In this document: piece by piece, positions 26,220 through 34,702 of the stretch
Layout: each line of letters starts with the position of its first letter
How positions within the stretch are numbered: the first letter of the stretch is position 1
NCBI RefSeq assembly: GCF_041925275.1
Contig: NZ_JBHEUZ010000003.1
Coordinates: forward strand, 186,001-250,000
Reading direction: 5' to 3'
Source of the DNA: Parapedobacter pyrenivorans_A
Lineage (GTDB): Bacteria; Bacteroidota; Bacteroidia; Sphingobacteriales; Sphingobacteriaceae
DNA length: 64,000 nucleotides
The notes under the pieces: generated by a model
Databases searched by the model: none
Seen by the model: the letters and a program-made list of their open reading frames with translations, nothing else
Told to the model about the DNA's origin: nothing
Translations under genes and position numbers: made by a program

Positions 26220-28004
26220 TTACATGCGGTCCGGCACCTCAATACCCAGCAGTTGCATGCTGTTGGCGATGATGCGGGCCGTGGCGGCCGAGAGATGCAG
26301 CCTGAAATGACGGACCGCCTCATCTTCCGCTTTGAGGATGGTCTCCTCGTGATAGAATTTGTTGTATTGCTTAGCCACCTCATAGCCGTAGTTGGCCACC
26401 TGTGCCGGACTGAATTCCTTGGCAGCCGCTGCGATGGTTGCCGGGAAATTACCAAGCAGTTGGATCAAATCGCGCTCGCTCTCCGCCAGCACAGCCGGTA
26501 CAACCACGGCCAACAGGGAGGTGTAACCACCCTTTGAGAGCACCGATTGGATGCGCGCATGGGTGTACTGGATAAACGGTCCGGTATGCCCTTGGAAATC
26601 GATGGACTCGTTGGGGTCGAAGAGGAGCCGCTTTTTGGGCTCAACCTTAAGCAGGAAGTACTTGAGTGCGCCCATACCGATGATATCGTACAGCTGTGCC
26701 TTTTCAGCTTCGGGCAGCCCTTCGGTTTTCCCCAGCTCTTCCGTGCGTTTTTTCGCGGTCGCTACCATCTCATCCATCAAGTCGTCGGCATCCACCACCG
26801 TACCTTCACGTGATTTCATTTTGCCCGAGGGCAGGTCTACCATCCCATACGACAGGTGGAAGAGCCCCTTCGCCCAGGGTTTGCCCAGCTTTTCAAGGAT
26901 GAGGAACAGCACTTTGAAGTGGTAATCCTGCTCGTTGCCCACCACGTAAATCGATTCGTCCATGCCGAAATCGTCGTATTTCAGCTGGGCGGTACCCATA
27001 TCCTGCGTTATGTACACGGAGGTGCCATCGCCACGCAGTACCAGCTTCTCGTCCAGCCCATCATTGGTAAGATCTATCCATACGGAGTTGTCTTCCTTCC
27101 TGAAAAACACGCCCTTCTCCAGCCCTTCATTGATGATGTCTTTACCGAGCAGGTAGGTATCCGATTCATAATAGTATTTATCGAAGTCGACGCCGAGGCG
27201 CGTGTAGGTCTGCTCAAAACCGCTGTACACCCAGCTATTCATCGTTTTCCAGAGACCGATGACGGCTTCATCGCCCGCCTCCCATTGCTGGAGCATCTGC
27301 TGGGCCTCGCGGATAATGGGTGCCTGCTTTTTCGCTTCTTCCTCCGTATGGCCTTCCGCTTTGAGCTGGTCTATTTCCTGTTTGTACACTTTGTCAAAGA
27401 GCACGTAATACTTCCCCACCAGGTGGTCGCCTTTGAGGCCGCTGGTCGCGGGCGTTTCGCCATTGCCCCACCGCTGCCATGCCAGCATCGATTTGCAGAT
27501 ATGGATGCCACGGTCGTTCACCAGGTTGGCCTTGATTACCTCATAGCCGTATGCCGTTAAGATGGATGCTACCGAATAGCCCAGTAGGTTGTTGCGTATG
27601 TGGCCCAAATGCAGGGGTTTGTTGGTGTTTGGCGACGAGTATTCAACCATGAGCTTCCTGCCGTTGGCGGGAAATCGACCAAACCTTTCCTGCCTGATCA
27701 CTGTTGTAAACAACGAGGTCCAATAGGCGTCAGACAGGCTCAGGTTCAGGAACCCTTTGATGGTGTTGAAGGCCGTAAGCTCGGGCAAGTGCTCCAGCAG
27801 GTAAACCCCGATATCATTTCCGGTGGCTTCTGGCGACTTCTTGGAAAACCGGGTCATCGGGAAAACAACGATGGTAAGTTGTCCTTCAAATTCCTTCCGC
27901 GTTTCCTGGATGGCTAGCTGATGGTCGGGTAAGTCGGCATCGTATAATTCCCTAATTGCCTGTTTCGTATGGTAGATGAGTTGTTGTTGTATCGTACTTG
28001 CCAT
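26220..28004 (-). CDS. argS: Arginine--tRNA ligase
   Basis: A 594-residue class I synthetase. It has the ArgRS N-terminal additional domain (residues 1-~85), the HIGH motif as HLGH in SSPNTNKPLHLGHIRNN, the KMSKS equivalent in LPSGKMKSREGT, and the C-terminal anticodon-binding DALR domain (ARIQSVLSK onward). It charges tRNA-Arg. Length is normal. It heads a leftward series with the Gfo/Idh and BaiN genes. Confidence 0.97.
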   Translation of the reverse strand: MASTIQQQLIYHTKQAIRELYDADLPDHQLAIQETRKEFEGQLTIVVFPMTRFSKKSPEATGNDIGVYLLEHLPELTAFNTIKGFLNLSLSDAYWTSLFTTVIRQERFGRFPANGRKLMVEYSSPNTNKPLHLGHIRNNLLGYSVASILTAYGYEVIKANLVNDRGIHICKSMLAWQRWGNGETPATSGLKGDHLVGKYYVLFDKVYKQEIDQLKAEGHTEEEAKKQAPIIREAQQMLQQWEAGDEAVIGLWKTMNSWVYSGFEQTYTRLGVDFDKYYYESDTYLLGKDIINEGLEKGVFFRKEDNSVWIDLTNDGLDEKLVLRGDGTSVYITQDMGTAQLKYDDFGMDESIYVVGNEQDYHFKVLFLILEKLGKPWAKGLFHLSYGMVDLPSGKMKSREGTVVDADDLMDEMVATAKKRTEELGKTEGLPEAEKAQLYDIIGMGALKYFLLKVEPKKRLLFDPNESIDFQGHTGPFIQYTHARIQSVLSKGGYTSLLAVVVPAVLAESERDLIQLLGNFPATIAAAAKEFSPAQVANYGYEVAKQYNKFYHEETILKAEDEAVRHFRLHLSAATARIIANSMQLLGIEVPDRM

Positions 28005-28100
28005 GTAAGTGTTTAAGCATTAAATTCTTAGCGTCGATGTCGTAAATAACGAATTTACAATAGTAACTATTTTTATAGCGACGTATTCATACCGAAAACA

Positions 28101-28212
28101 TATCTTTGCCAAACTTAGACAAACACCCTATTATATGCAAGCGGATGTTTGTCTAATTCTCTTCTACCGCTGAAGAGACGGAATGATTGTTTAGAATAAA
28201 AATATAAAAAAA
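28101..28212 (+). promoter_or_regulatory. Promoter and structured leader of the decarboxylase gene
   Basis: TATCTTTG at 28101-28108 fits the TAnnTTTG -7 box. Directly after it, TTAGACAAACA (28115-28125) and TGTTTGTCTAA (28146-28156) form a perfect 11-bp stem around a 20-nt loop. The RNA would therefore begin with a hairpin at its 5' end, followed by ~55 nt of A-rich leader up to the ATG at 28213. Confidence 0.55.
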
Positions 28213-29604
28213 ATGCAGAGCTATCAGGAATTTCTTGACCTCAGTGTGGGGTTTCCACAGGATGGGTTTGAAATCATCGATGACGAATTGTACTTCCACG
28301 ACCTCAACCTAATGGAGATGATTGAGACGTATGGTACACCCCTACGGTTCACCTATCTGCCCATCATCAGCAAGAAGATTCAGCAAGCCAAGATATTGTT
28401 CCAAACAGCGATCCTGAAGCACAATTACCGGGGGTCTTACAAATACTGTTACTGCACGAAGAGTTCGCATTTCAGGCATGTGGTAGAAGAAGCGCTGAAA
28501 AACGACATCCACTTGGAGACCTCATCGGCATTCGATATGCCGATGATCGATGCGCTCGAAAAGAAAGGGGTGGTAAACAAGGAGATTACCGTAATCTGTA
28601 ACGGTTTCAAGACCTACCAATACAAGCAGTACATCGTCGATATGCTACACGATGGTTTCAAGAACATCATCCCGGTGCTGGACAATAAGGAAGAGTTCAA
28701 CATCTATGACGACGAGGTGGAGCTGGACGAACCCTGTAATTTAGGTATCCGGATCGCTGCGGAAGAGCAACCGGACTCGCCCTTCTACACCTCGCGCTTA
28801 GGCATCCGGCTGGAAGATATCCTCGATTTCTATAACAGCAAGGTGGTACCCAATCCGAATTTCAGGGTAAAACTCTTGCATTTCTTCATCAATTCGGGTA
28901 TTTCCGACACGCCTTACTATTGGAATGAGTTGGAAAAATACGTCACGTTGTATTGCAAGTTCAAGAAAATCAATCCGGACCTCGACACACTGGATATCGG
29001 CGGCGGCATGCCTTTCAAGGATTCCTTGGTGCACGATTTCGATTACGAATACATGGTCAACGAAATCGTCAACCGCATCAAACAGATCTGTGCGGTGCAC
29101 GAAGTGATGGAGCCGGATATCATCACCGAGTTTGGCAAATACACGGTGGCCGAAGCGTCGGGCATCCTCTACAAGGTAATTGGCCGCAAGCAGCAGAATG
29201 ACCGCGAAAAGTGGCTGATGCTCGATGGGTCGTTCATCACCAACCTACCCGATGTGTGGGCGCTTAACCAGAAGTACATCCTGGCGCCCATCAACAATTG
29301 GGATGCGGAGTACGAGCGTGTAAACCTAGGCGGGATTACCTGCGACGGGCAGGATTATTACAGCCAGGAAGCGCATATCAACAGTGTATTCATGCCCAAA
29401 ACGCGCAAGCTGCAATACCTGGGCTTTTTCCATACCGGGGCCTACCAGGAAGTGCTCAGTGGCTACGGAGGCATCCACCATTGCCTACTCCCCTCGCCCA
29501 AGCATGTGCTGATCCGGCGTAACCGCGACGAAACATTCAACTTCGAGGTATTCGGTGAGGAGCAGAACAGCAAGCAAGTGCTCCGGTTGCTGGGATACCA
29601 ATAG
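28213..29604 (+). CDS. Arginine decarboxylase-type fold III PLP enzyme
   Basis: A 463-residue enzyme of the ornithine/arginine/diaminopimelate decarboxylase group. Lys83 in KYCYCTKSSHF is the expected PLP Schiff-base lysine, LDIGGGMPF is the glycine-rich PLP-phosphate loop, and the C-terminal barrel holds GGITCDGQDYY with the active-site Cys/Asp pair. Bacteroidota members of this length are generally assigned as arginine decarboxylases producing agmatine for polyamine synthesis. Other basic amino acids cannot be excluded. It is monocistronic with its own promoter and hairpin leader. Confidence 0.8.
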   Translation: MQSYQEFLDLSVGFPQDGFEIIDDELYFHDLNLMEMIETYGTPLRFTYLPIISKKIQQAKILFQTAILKHNYRGSYKYCYCTKSSHFRHVVEEALKNDIHLETSSAFDMPMIDALEKKGVVNKEITVICNGFKTYQYKQYIVDMLHDGFKNIIPVLDNKEEFNIYDDEVELDEPCNLGIRIAAEEQPDSPFYTSRLGIRLEDILDFYNSKVVPNPNFRVKLLHFFINSGISDTPYYWNELEKYVTLYCKFKKINPDLDTLDIGGGMPFKDSLVHDFDYEYMVNEIVNRIKQICAVHEVMEPDIITEFGKYTVAEASGILYKVIGRKQQNDREKWLMLDGSFITNLPDVWALNQKYILAPINNWDAEYERVNLGGITCDGQDYYSQEAHINSVFMPKTRKLQYLGFFHTGAYQEVLSGYGGIHHCLLPSPKHVLIRRNRDETFNFEVFGEEQNSKQVLRLLGYQ

Positions 29605-29636
29605 GTTGCACGGCAATCGTTGCGTTCATTTTTACA

Positions 29637-29667
29637 TTTGAAATGCTAAAATAAACCCTTACTTTTG
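29637..29667 (+). promoter_or_regulatory. Bacteroidota-type promoter of tRNA-Ser
   Basis: TTTG at 29637-29640, a 19-bp spacer, then TACTTTTG at 29660-29667. Both elements and the spacing match the Bacteroidota consensus. The tRNA begins 11 bp downstream. Confidence 0.8.
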
Positions 29668-29677
29668 CAACCCGTTC

Positions 29678-29768
29678 GGAAAGGTGTCAGAGTGGTCGAA
29701 TGAGCAGTCCTGGAAAGACTGTAGTCGGGGTAACCGGCTCGAGGGTTCGAATCCCTCCCTTTCCGCCA
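29678..29768 (+). tRNA. tRNA-Ser (anticodon GGA)
   Basis: Acceptor GGAAAGG pairs with CCTTTCC, the anticodon GGA lies at 29712-29714 in the loop CTGGAAA, a long variable arm follows, and the T arm contains GGTTCGAATCC. CCA is encoded (29766-29768). A strong terminator follows. It borders the accessory stretch to its right. Confidence 0.97.
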
Positions 29769-29776
29769 GCCCAAAT

Positions 29777-29807
29777 AAAGCCCCTCGTTTTAAACGAGGG
29801 GCTTTTT
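29777..29807 (+). terminator. Terminator after tRNA-Ser
   Basis: Palindrome AAAGCCCCTCGTTT / AAACGAGGGGCTTT (29777-29805) with a T run; the A run on the left could also let it work on the minus strand. Confidence 0.9.
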
Positions 29808-29860
29808 GTTTAATAGACGAGCCAAGTGTGCTTGAGCTAAGCCAGTTAAACAGAAAAAGG

Positions 29861-29879
29861 AATGAGCGCAGCGAATGGC
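29861..29879 (+). repeat. 19-bp direct repeat, copy 1
   Basis: AATGAGCGCAGCGAATGGC; an identical copy lies at 30835-30853. The pair brackets the DinB-like gene. The 217-bp spacer around this copy (29810-30026) holds no supported gene. Confidence 0.7.
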
Positions 29880-30026
29880 TTCATTGCGGGTGAAGCCTCC
29901 CCGCACGGGATGACTATTACCAACAATGCTTTCTTGCTTTCCAATTCCTTTTTACGGACTTTCACGGCAACTTTTAATTCATCTTTGATATACCACAAAA
30001 TCAAGCAATCAATTTAGGTAACTAAA

Positions 30027-30491
30027 CTAAACAAAATGCTTCTTCAATAATACTATTTGCCCCAAGTGATAATAGCAGTGCTCGATCATCGACTCTATAT
30101 TTAGGAGATAGGTACCATATTTCTCAACGATAAAAATCTCTTGAAGGCGTTCTTCCGGCATTTGTTCAATAATTTGAGCAAATTCTTCGGAATCGCTCCA
30201 AAAAACACTTAAGAAAGCTCCCCATTGGTCACTCGACGTTATAGCTGGAAAATCAAAGCTATACTTATCACTTATGGTTAAAGTTTCTTCCTTAAAAGCA
30301 TTTTTAACTCCTTTTACGTAGTAATGAATGTGTTGTGAGAGGGTAGCAATTGAATTTAGATTGCCCAATTCTTTCGTTGCCAATTTCCAGTCAAGTCCGT
30401 CTAATTGGTCTTTGTAATTGGTGTTTGCTATAAAAGTCCCATTCAAAACCACTTCTCTGAATCTCCGTGCCAATTCGTAACTAAGTCCCAT
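30027..30491 (-). CDS. DinB-like four-helix protein
   Basis: A 154-residue protein whose helices and His placement (LSQHIHYYVKG near residue 55; SMIEHCYYHLGQI near residue 137) resemble DinB/DUF1572 metal-binding bundles. Some of these act as thiol S-transferases; many are uncharacterised. The gene is clearly more AT-rich than the housekeeping genes around it and is flanked by two copies of a 19-bp repeat, consistent with recent acquisition. Confidence 0.75.
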   Translation of the reverse strand: MGLSYELARRFREVVLNGTFIANTNYKDQLDGLDWKLATKELGNLNSIATLSQHIHYYVKGVKNAFKEETLTISDKYSFDFPAITSSDQWGAFLSVFWSDSEEFAQIIEQMPEERLQEIFIVEKYGTYLLNIESMIEHCYYHLGQIVLLKKHFV

Positions 30492-30876
30492 TATTATAAT
30501 TGTTTAAGCTATAAAGTTACATGATTTCTCAATCTGTCTATTTCCAAGACTTTCGTCATTGCACCTATCCATTGCCCAACTAAATTTCCGTCTGCTTTTC
30601 TTCCCTCTATCTAAACTCTGCTTGCGTAGCCCTTTGTTATCAGCGGTAGGCGAATTTCCTTTGGCCTTTTCGTTAGCAAATCCCCCAATCCCCCGGTCGT
30701 CAAGGCCAAGCCCCAAGGGGGTTTGTTCAAAAAAATCTTCCCTGCTCGCTTCGTTCCCGAGTATTTTTTGCCCAAAGCCTTGCTTTACTGTGGAATTGTA
30801 AGGAACGGTCTTCTAACAACAAGCCAGAGGGCTGAATGAGCGCAGCGAATGGCCCGTGTAAAATCCGGTCGCTTTT
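30492..30876. other. 385-bp spacer without a supported gene
   Basis: Short frames exist here but none resembles a protein I recognise, and all are Cys/Ser/Pro-rich in the manner of random translation. The spacer carries the second 19-bp repeat at 30835. Confidence 0.4.
30835..30853 (+). repeat. 19-bp direct repeat, copy 2
   Basis: Identical to 29861-29879 and in the same orientation, 974 bp apart. Confidence 0.7.
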
Positions 30877-31431
30877 TCAAAGCTGCTTCGCCCACATAGG
30901 CTTCTCTTTTAAGATTTGCGCGCGAACCGGGCAGCCCTCGGAATGTGCCCCGGGCAAATAGCCGATACTCATTAAGAACTCATTTACGATTTCACCACCC
31001 GTAAAGCGAAATGTTTTCTTGAACAGCTTAACCCATTCGTCCTTTGTCTTCGGGTGGTGGTGTTCCAGCCATTGAGCGAAAGAGCCAAACTCTTTTTGCA
31101 AAACCAGGATGGCCTTTGCGTTTTCTATCGCCGCATTTACTTTTAGTTTGTTGCGGATAATACCTGCGTCGGCCAATAGCCTTTCCCTATCCGCTTCGGC
31201 GTATGCCGCGACTTTTTCGATATCGAAATTACTGTATGCGTTGCGAAACGAAGTTTCTTTCTTCAGGATCGTTTCCCAACTCAACCCCGCCTGGTTGATT
31301 TCCATAACCAATCGGCCAAACAGTTCGTTGTCATCGTAAATCGGAAAACCATAATGATTATCGTGGTAGTTTTTGTGCAATGCCTTTCTTTCTCCGGTTT
31401 GCATTGCTTCTATAGCAGAACAATAGGACAT
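30877..31431 (-). CDS. tag: DNA-3-methyladenine glycosylase I
   Basis: A 184-residue base-excision repair enzyme that removes 3-methyladenine. It keeps the Tag pattern: Cys4 near the N-terminus, YHDNHYGFP, EINQAGLSWETILKK, DAGIIRNKLKV with the helix-hairpin-helix, and the C-terminal SEGCPV. Cys4, His17 and the C-terminal His/Cys match the expected zinc ligands. It lies 76 bp downstream of arr and reads in the same direction, possibly on the same transcript. Confidence 0.92.
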   Translation of the reverse strand: MSYCSAIEAMQTGERKALHKNYHDNHYGFPIYDDNELFGRLVMEINQAGLSWETILKKETSFRNAYSNFDIEKVAAYAEADRERLLADAGIIRNKLKVNAAIENAKAILVLQKEFGSFAQWLEHHHPKTKDEWVKLFKKTFRFTGGEIVNEFLMSIGYLPGAHSEGCPVRAQILKEKPMWAKQL

Positions 31432-31507
31432 ATGTTATTGCTTTATCATTTTATACGTTCCAGACTTTTTCCTCCGTAAAAGGAGCGACATAAGTTAGCA
31501 ATTTTTA

Positions 31508-31945
31508 TCAATTGATAATTTCCGCATTCGGATTGGCTCTTATGCTAGCGAGGTTCTGCCGCCATCGTTGAAGTTCCGCTGGTGTCAACCGTACCCAATC
31601 GGCCACCTCTCCCACAATTTTCAAGGGTTCCTTGCTTCGATACGAACGGGTCGGATTCCCCGGGAATTTTTTATCCGTAACGTTCGGGTCATCTTCAAAA
31701 GCTCCCGTCGGCTCGACGATGTATACGCGGGGTTGCCCATCGCCCGGCGCCAGCTCAGCGGCAAGACCGGCACCATTGACCAAAGCGGTGAAATAAATAT
31801 GGTTCATGATTACATGGGGGTGGTAATTTGAAGCGAATCCCGCCGTCAGCTGGTCTCCAACGTGCAAATCCGCTTTCGTGCCGTGATAAAAGGGGCCGTT
31901 CATTAGACCATCAGCAGCGTTTGGTGAAATCATTTTGTTTATCAT
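31508..31945 (-). CDS. arr: NAD+--rifampin ADP-ribosyltransferase
   Basis: A 145-residue Arr enzyme. Family hallmarks are present in order: GPFYHGTKADLHVGD, NHIYFTA, RVYIVEPTGAFEDDPN, KKFPGNPTRSYRS and IVGEVADW. By comparison with M. smegmatis Arr the catalytic residues His19, Tyr49 and Asp84 correspond to His21, Tyr51 and Asp86. The reaction transfers ADP-ribose from NAD+ to the C23 hydroxyl of rifampin. The gene begins 5 bp after a MarR-type regulator, in the same operon. No insertion sequence or integron is visible nearby, so it is probably chromosomal. Confidence 0.93.
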   Translation of the reverse strand: MINKMISPNAADGLMNGPFYHGTKADLHVGDQLTAGFASNYHPHVIMNHIYFTALVNGAGLAAELAPGDGQPRVYIVEPTGAFEDDPNVTDKKFPGNPTRSYRSKEPLKIVGEVADWVRLTPAELQRWRQNLASIRANPNAEIIN

Positions 31946-31950
31946 GGCCC

Positions 31951-32409
31951 TTACTTTTTATTTATTTTTTCAATTTTCCGATTCAATATTTCCAAAGAAC
32001 CCGCGAAGTATTTCTCCAACGTTTTCTGTTCTTCCATGGAAAAAGAGCCAAAAAATTCATCCGTATCGTCCTGATAATCCTTGTAAAACGGCGTGACCAA
32101 TTTCGTTATCCTATCAACATTAGGGACGATGATGATGCGCCGCCTGTCCTTTTTATCGGCTTGCCTTTTGACAAGTTTCTTGCTTTCAAAGCGGTCTATC
32201 AAGCCCGTTACCGCGCCCGTTGTCAACCCCGTAAGAACGGCGAGCTCTCCTGCCGTCATTTGTCCTTTTTGGATCAGAAACCCTAGGTATTTGTGGTCGG
32301 TACCCGTAAGCCCAACCTTCCTGCCAATACTTTCGTGCATCTGGATGGATGTATAGGCGTATTGTTGGCTCAATTTTCTCAGCCCGACAATCCCTTCGTT
32401 GACCCCCAT
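31951..32409 (-). CDS. MarR-family transcriptional regulator
   Basis: A 152-residue winged-helix regulator. The HTH and wing are visible as MTAGELAVLTGLTTGAVTGL and KKLVKRQADKKDRRRIIIV. A longer frame opens at a TTG (32424), but the ATG at 32409 (MGVNEGIVGL) is preferred. It precedes arr by 5 bp, so it probably controls arr and perhaps tag. The ligand is unknown. Confidence 0.88.
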   Translation of the reverse strand: MGVNEGIVGLRKLSQQYAYTSIQMHESIGRKVGLTGTDHKYLGFLIQKGQMTAGELAVLTGLTTGAVTGLIDRFESKKLVKRQADKKDRRRIIIVPNVDRITKLVTPFYKDYQDDTDEFFGSFSMEEQKTLEKYFAGSLEILNRKIEKINKK

Positions 32410-32541
32410 AACTCTTACAAACAAAATATCTTAGCCGTAAAGATAAACAAAACAGGAATGTCTTCCAAAAAGAAAAATCCATTCGCGGCAGGGAAAGGTT
32501 TTTTTTAGTTAACTTGGCCTCCCGTCCACACCGGAAAGATT

Positions 32542-34182
32542 ATGAAACATACGCTACTGATAATTTGCTTACTCGGTTTTACGGTTGTTAGCCGAGCCCA
32601 GGATGATGCGGTCATCACCTCTTATAAAGGGAATATACACGTACGCAACCACGAAGACGGGCGGCTGCATATCAATGTACCGCCCAAAAGCACACGTAAA
32701 TTCAAAGCAACGGGCAAGATATGGTATAGCGACTTCGGTGCTAAAGGCGACGGAAAAGCAGACGACATCGATGCCATTGCGGCCACCCATGCGTTTGCCA
32801 ATGCCTACGGGCTCACCGTAAGGGCAGATGATAAGGCGACCTACTACATCAGTGGAAAAGCGCGCACAGCCACCATAAAAACCGACACCCATTTTGGAAA
32901 AGCTTCCTTCATCATCGACGATACCGACGTTGAACGCCGGGGTGCAGCGGTTTTCGTGGTTCGTTCGGGCAAGCAGCCCTATATGCCGACTGGGATTACG
33001 TCGCTCCGGAAAAACCAGGCAAAACTTCAGCTTACACTTCCCGGCCCTTGCCTGATCACCGTTACCAACGCCAACGTAAAGCAGTATATCCGGTTCGGTC
33101 CGAACCAGAACAGCGGCTCGCCGCAAACCGATATTTTTGTGGTGGATGGGAACGGGAATGTAGACATGGACGCTCCGATCATATGGGATTTTGATCAGAT
33201 TACCAGCATCACGGCACTTCCCATCGACGAAACCCCGCTGGAAATCACCGGTGGGATTTTTACCACTATCGCCAACCAAGCGGAATCGAAATACACCTAC
33301 TACGGCCGAAATATTGCCATACGGCGGTCTAACGTGACCGTAGAAGGGCTGGTACACCATGTTACGGGCGAAGGGGACCACGGCGCACCGTATAGTGGTT
33401 TCATTGACGTGGGCAATTGCGCCTATGTGACGGTGAAAAATACCGTGCTTACGGGGCGGAAAACCTACACCACCATCGGTTCGGCAGGCAGGCCCGTATC
33501 GATGGGAACGTATGATATCTCGGTCAATCGGGCGGTCAACGTATCGTTTATCAACTGTACCCAAACCAATGACATTACGGACCCCACCTATTGGGGTATC
33601 ATGGGGTCCAATTTCGGCAAGAACCTGTTGTACGACGGTTGTACCCTATCCCGTTTCGATGCCCACCAAGGGGTAGCCAACGCCACGGTACGTAATTCCA
33701 CACTCGGCCACATGGGAATTAACGCCATTGGCTCCGGAACGTTCACCGTAGCAAACTGTACTATCCTAGGTAGAAGCATCATCAACCTGCGTCCCGACTA
33801 CGGCAGCACGTGGCAAGGCGAGCTGATCATCCGAAACTGCGTTTTGAGGCCCTCCGCCAAAAAACTTTCCCACGTGTCGCTTATCACCGGAAGCCAAACC
33901 GGCCTGCACGATTTCGGGTACATTTGCTATATGCCTGAACGCATTACCATCGAAAACCTGGAGATTGACGACTCCAATATCCCAGCGGGGTATGGTGGTC
34001 CGGCCATTTTTGCCGATTTCAACCCCCAGATGAAAGACGAGTCCTACCAAGAGCAGTTCCCCTATGTAAAGACCAAAGAAGTCATCCTCCGCAATGTAAA
34101 GGCAGCCTCCGGTAAACCGCTAAGAATAAGTGACAACGTGTTTATGTTCAAAGATGTGAAAGTATTGCACAACGAACGTTGA
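32542..34182 (+). CDS. Secreted right-handed beta-helix (pectate-lyase-3-like) protein
   Basis: A 546-residue exported protein. Residues 1-19 are a signal peptide (ending SRA-Q). WYSDFGAKGDGKADDIDAI at about residues 60-80 is the entry motif of the pectate lyase 3 / glycan-lyase-like beta-helix superfamily. The rest shows short repeating strand segments (NVTVEGLVHHV, YVTVKNTVLTG, NVSFINCTQTN, NATVRNSTLGH) typical of parallel beta-helix coils. It may cleave a polysaccharide, but no catalytic triad can be assigned. It stands alone and lacks a T9SS C-terminal sorting domain. Its base composition is closer to the core genome than that of its AT-rich neighbours. Confidence 0.75.
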   Translation: MKHTLLIICLLGFTVVSRAQDDAVITSYKGNIHVRNHEDGRLHINVPPKSTRKFKATGKIWYSDFGAKGDGKADDIDAIAATHAFANAYGLTVRADDKATYYISGKARTATIKTDTHFGKASFIIDDTDVERRGAAVFVVRSGKQPYMPTGITSLRKNQAKLQLTLPGPCLITVTNANVKQYIRFGPNQNSGSPQTDIFVVDGNGNVDMDAPIIWDFDQITSITALPIDETPLEITGGIFTTIANQAESKYTYYGRNIAIRRSNVTVEGLVHHVTGEGDHGAPYSGFIDVGNCAYVTVKNTVLTGRKTYTTIGSAGRPVSMGTYDISVNRAVNVSFINCTQTNDITDPTYWGIMGSNFGKNLLYDGCTLSRFDAHQGVANATVRNSTLGHMGINAIGSGTFTVANCTILGRSIINLRPDYGSTWQGELIIRNCVLRPSAKKLSHVSLITGSQTGLHDFGYICYMPERITIENLEIDDSNIPAGYGGPAIFADFNPQMKDESYQEQFPYVKTKEVILRNVKAASGKPLRISDNVFMFKDVKVLHNER

Positions 34183-34186
34183 GCCA

Positions 34187-34579
34187 TCACTTTAACCGCT
34201 CCAATTTCCCCTTCCGTTTCACGAGGTTCTTATAATCCCATTGTATTTTGGTTGCTTTGTCGAGCCAGCGTATTACATCGGGAGCATTGATTTCTTCAAC
34301 AGCTGTATAAAGAACGGATGCATCTTTAAATTTACCGTTGCCGGATGTGAGTTTATCCTCTTCAAAACTTGCGCCGCTCCAGAACATAAGGCGAACACCC
34401 GCTTTCAACTTGCTGTATCCCACAATGGGGTTCCCATCCAAAAACCAAACCGGGTGCGCGTGCCAGATTTTGCTTTCCGCACCGGCAAGGTGCTCGTCAA
34501 TGAGCTTTACCAATGCATGGCAGATTTCACCGCTCACATCCGTTTGCGATTGATTGTATGTCAGCACATCGTTGTCCAT
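34187..34579 (-). CDS. DUF1801-family (YdhG-like) protein
   Basis: A 130-residue protein starting MDNDVLTYNQSQ at 34579; the frame opens further upstream but that part is unlike the family. The conserved pieces are SKIWHAHPVWFLDGNPIVGY, GVRLMFWSGASFEEDKL and KFKDASVLYTAVEEI. Members are small intracellular proteins with a frataxin-like fold and no settled function. It ends 4 bp from the convergent beta-helix gene. Confidence 0.8.
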   Translation of the reverse strand: MDNDVLTYNQSQTDVSGEICHALVKLIDEHLAGAESKIWHAHPVWFLDGNPIVGYSKLKAGVRLMFWSGASFEEDKLTSGNGKFKDASVLYTAVEEINAPDVIRWLDKATKIQWDYKNLVKRKGKLERLK

Positions 34580-34702
34580 TTTACATGTCGCCTTATGAAA
34601 TTCAAACAAAAATAACGTACTTGGATTGAAATTCCTTCTTTCTTCTTCTGAAATCAGGCCGTTGTCTCCGCCCCGTTCCATTTGATGTTTTCATGCTCGG
34701 CT

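Noticed and set aside
29678..29768. tRNA-Ser as attachment site of an integrated element
   Set aside because: No integrase follows, and I could not find a repeated tRNA 3' end at the far side of the accessory stretch.
30504..30716. 70-codon open frame
   Set aside because: Composition looks like random translation and no homologous family is recognised.
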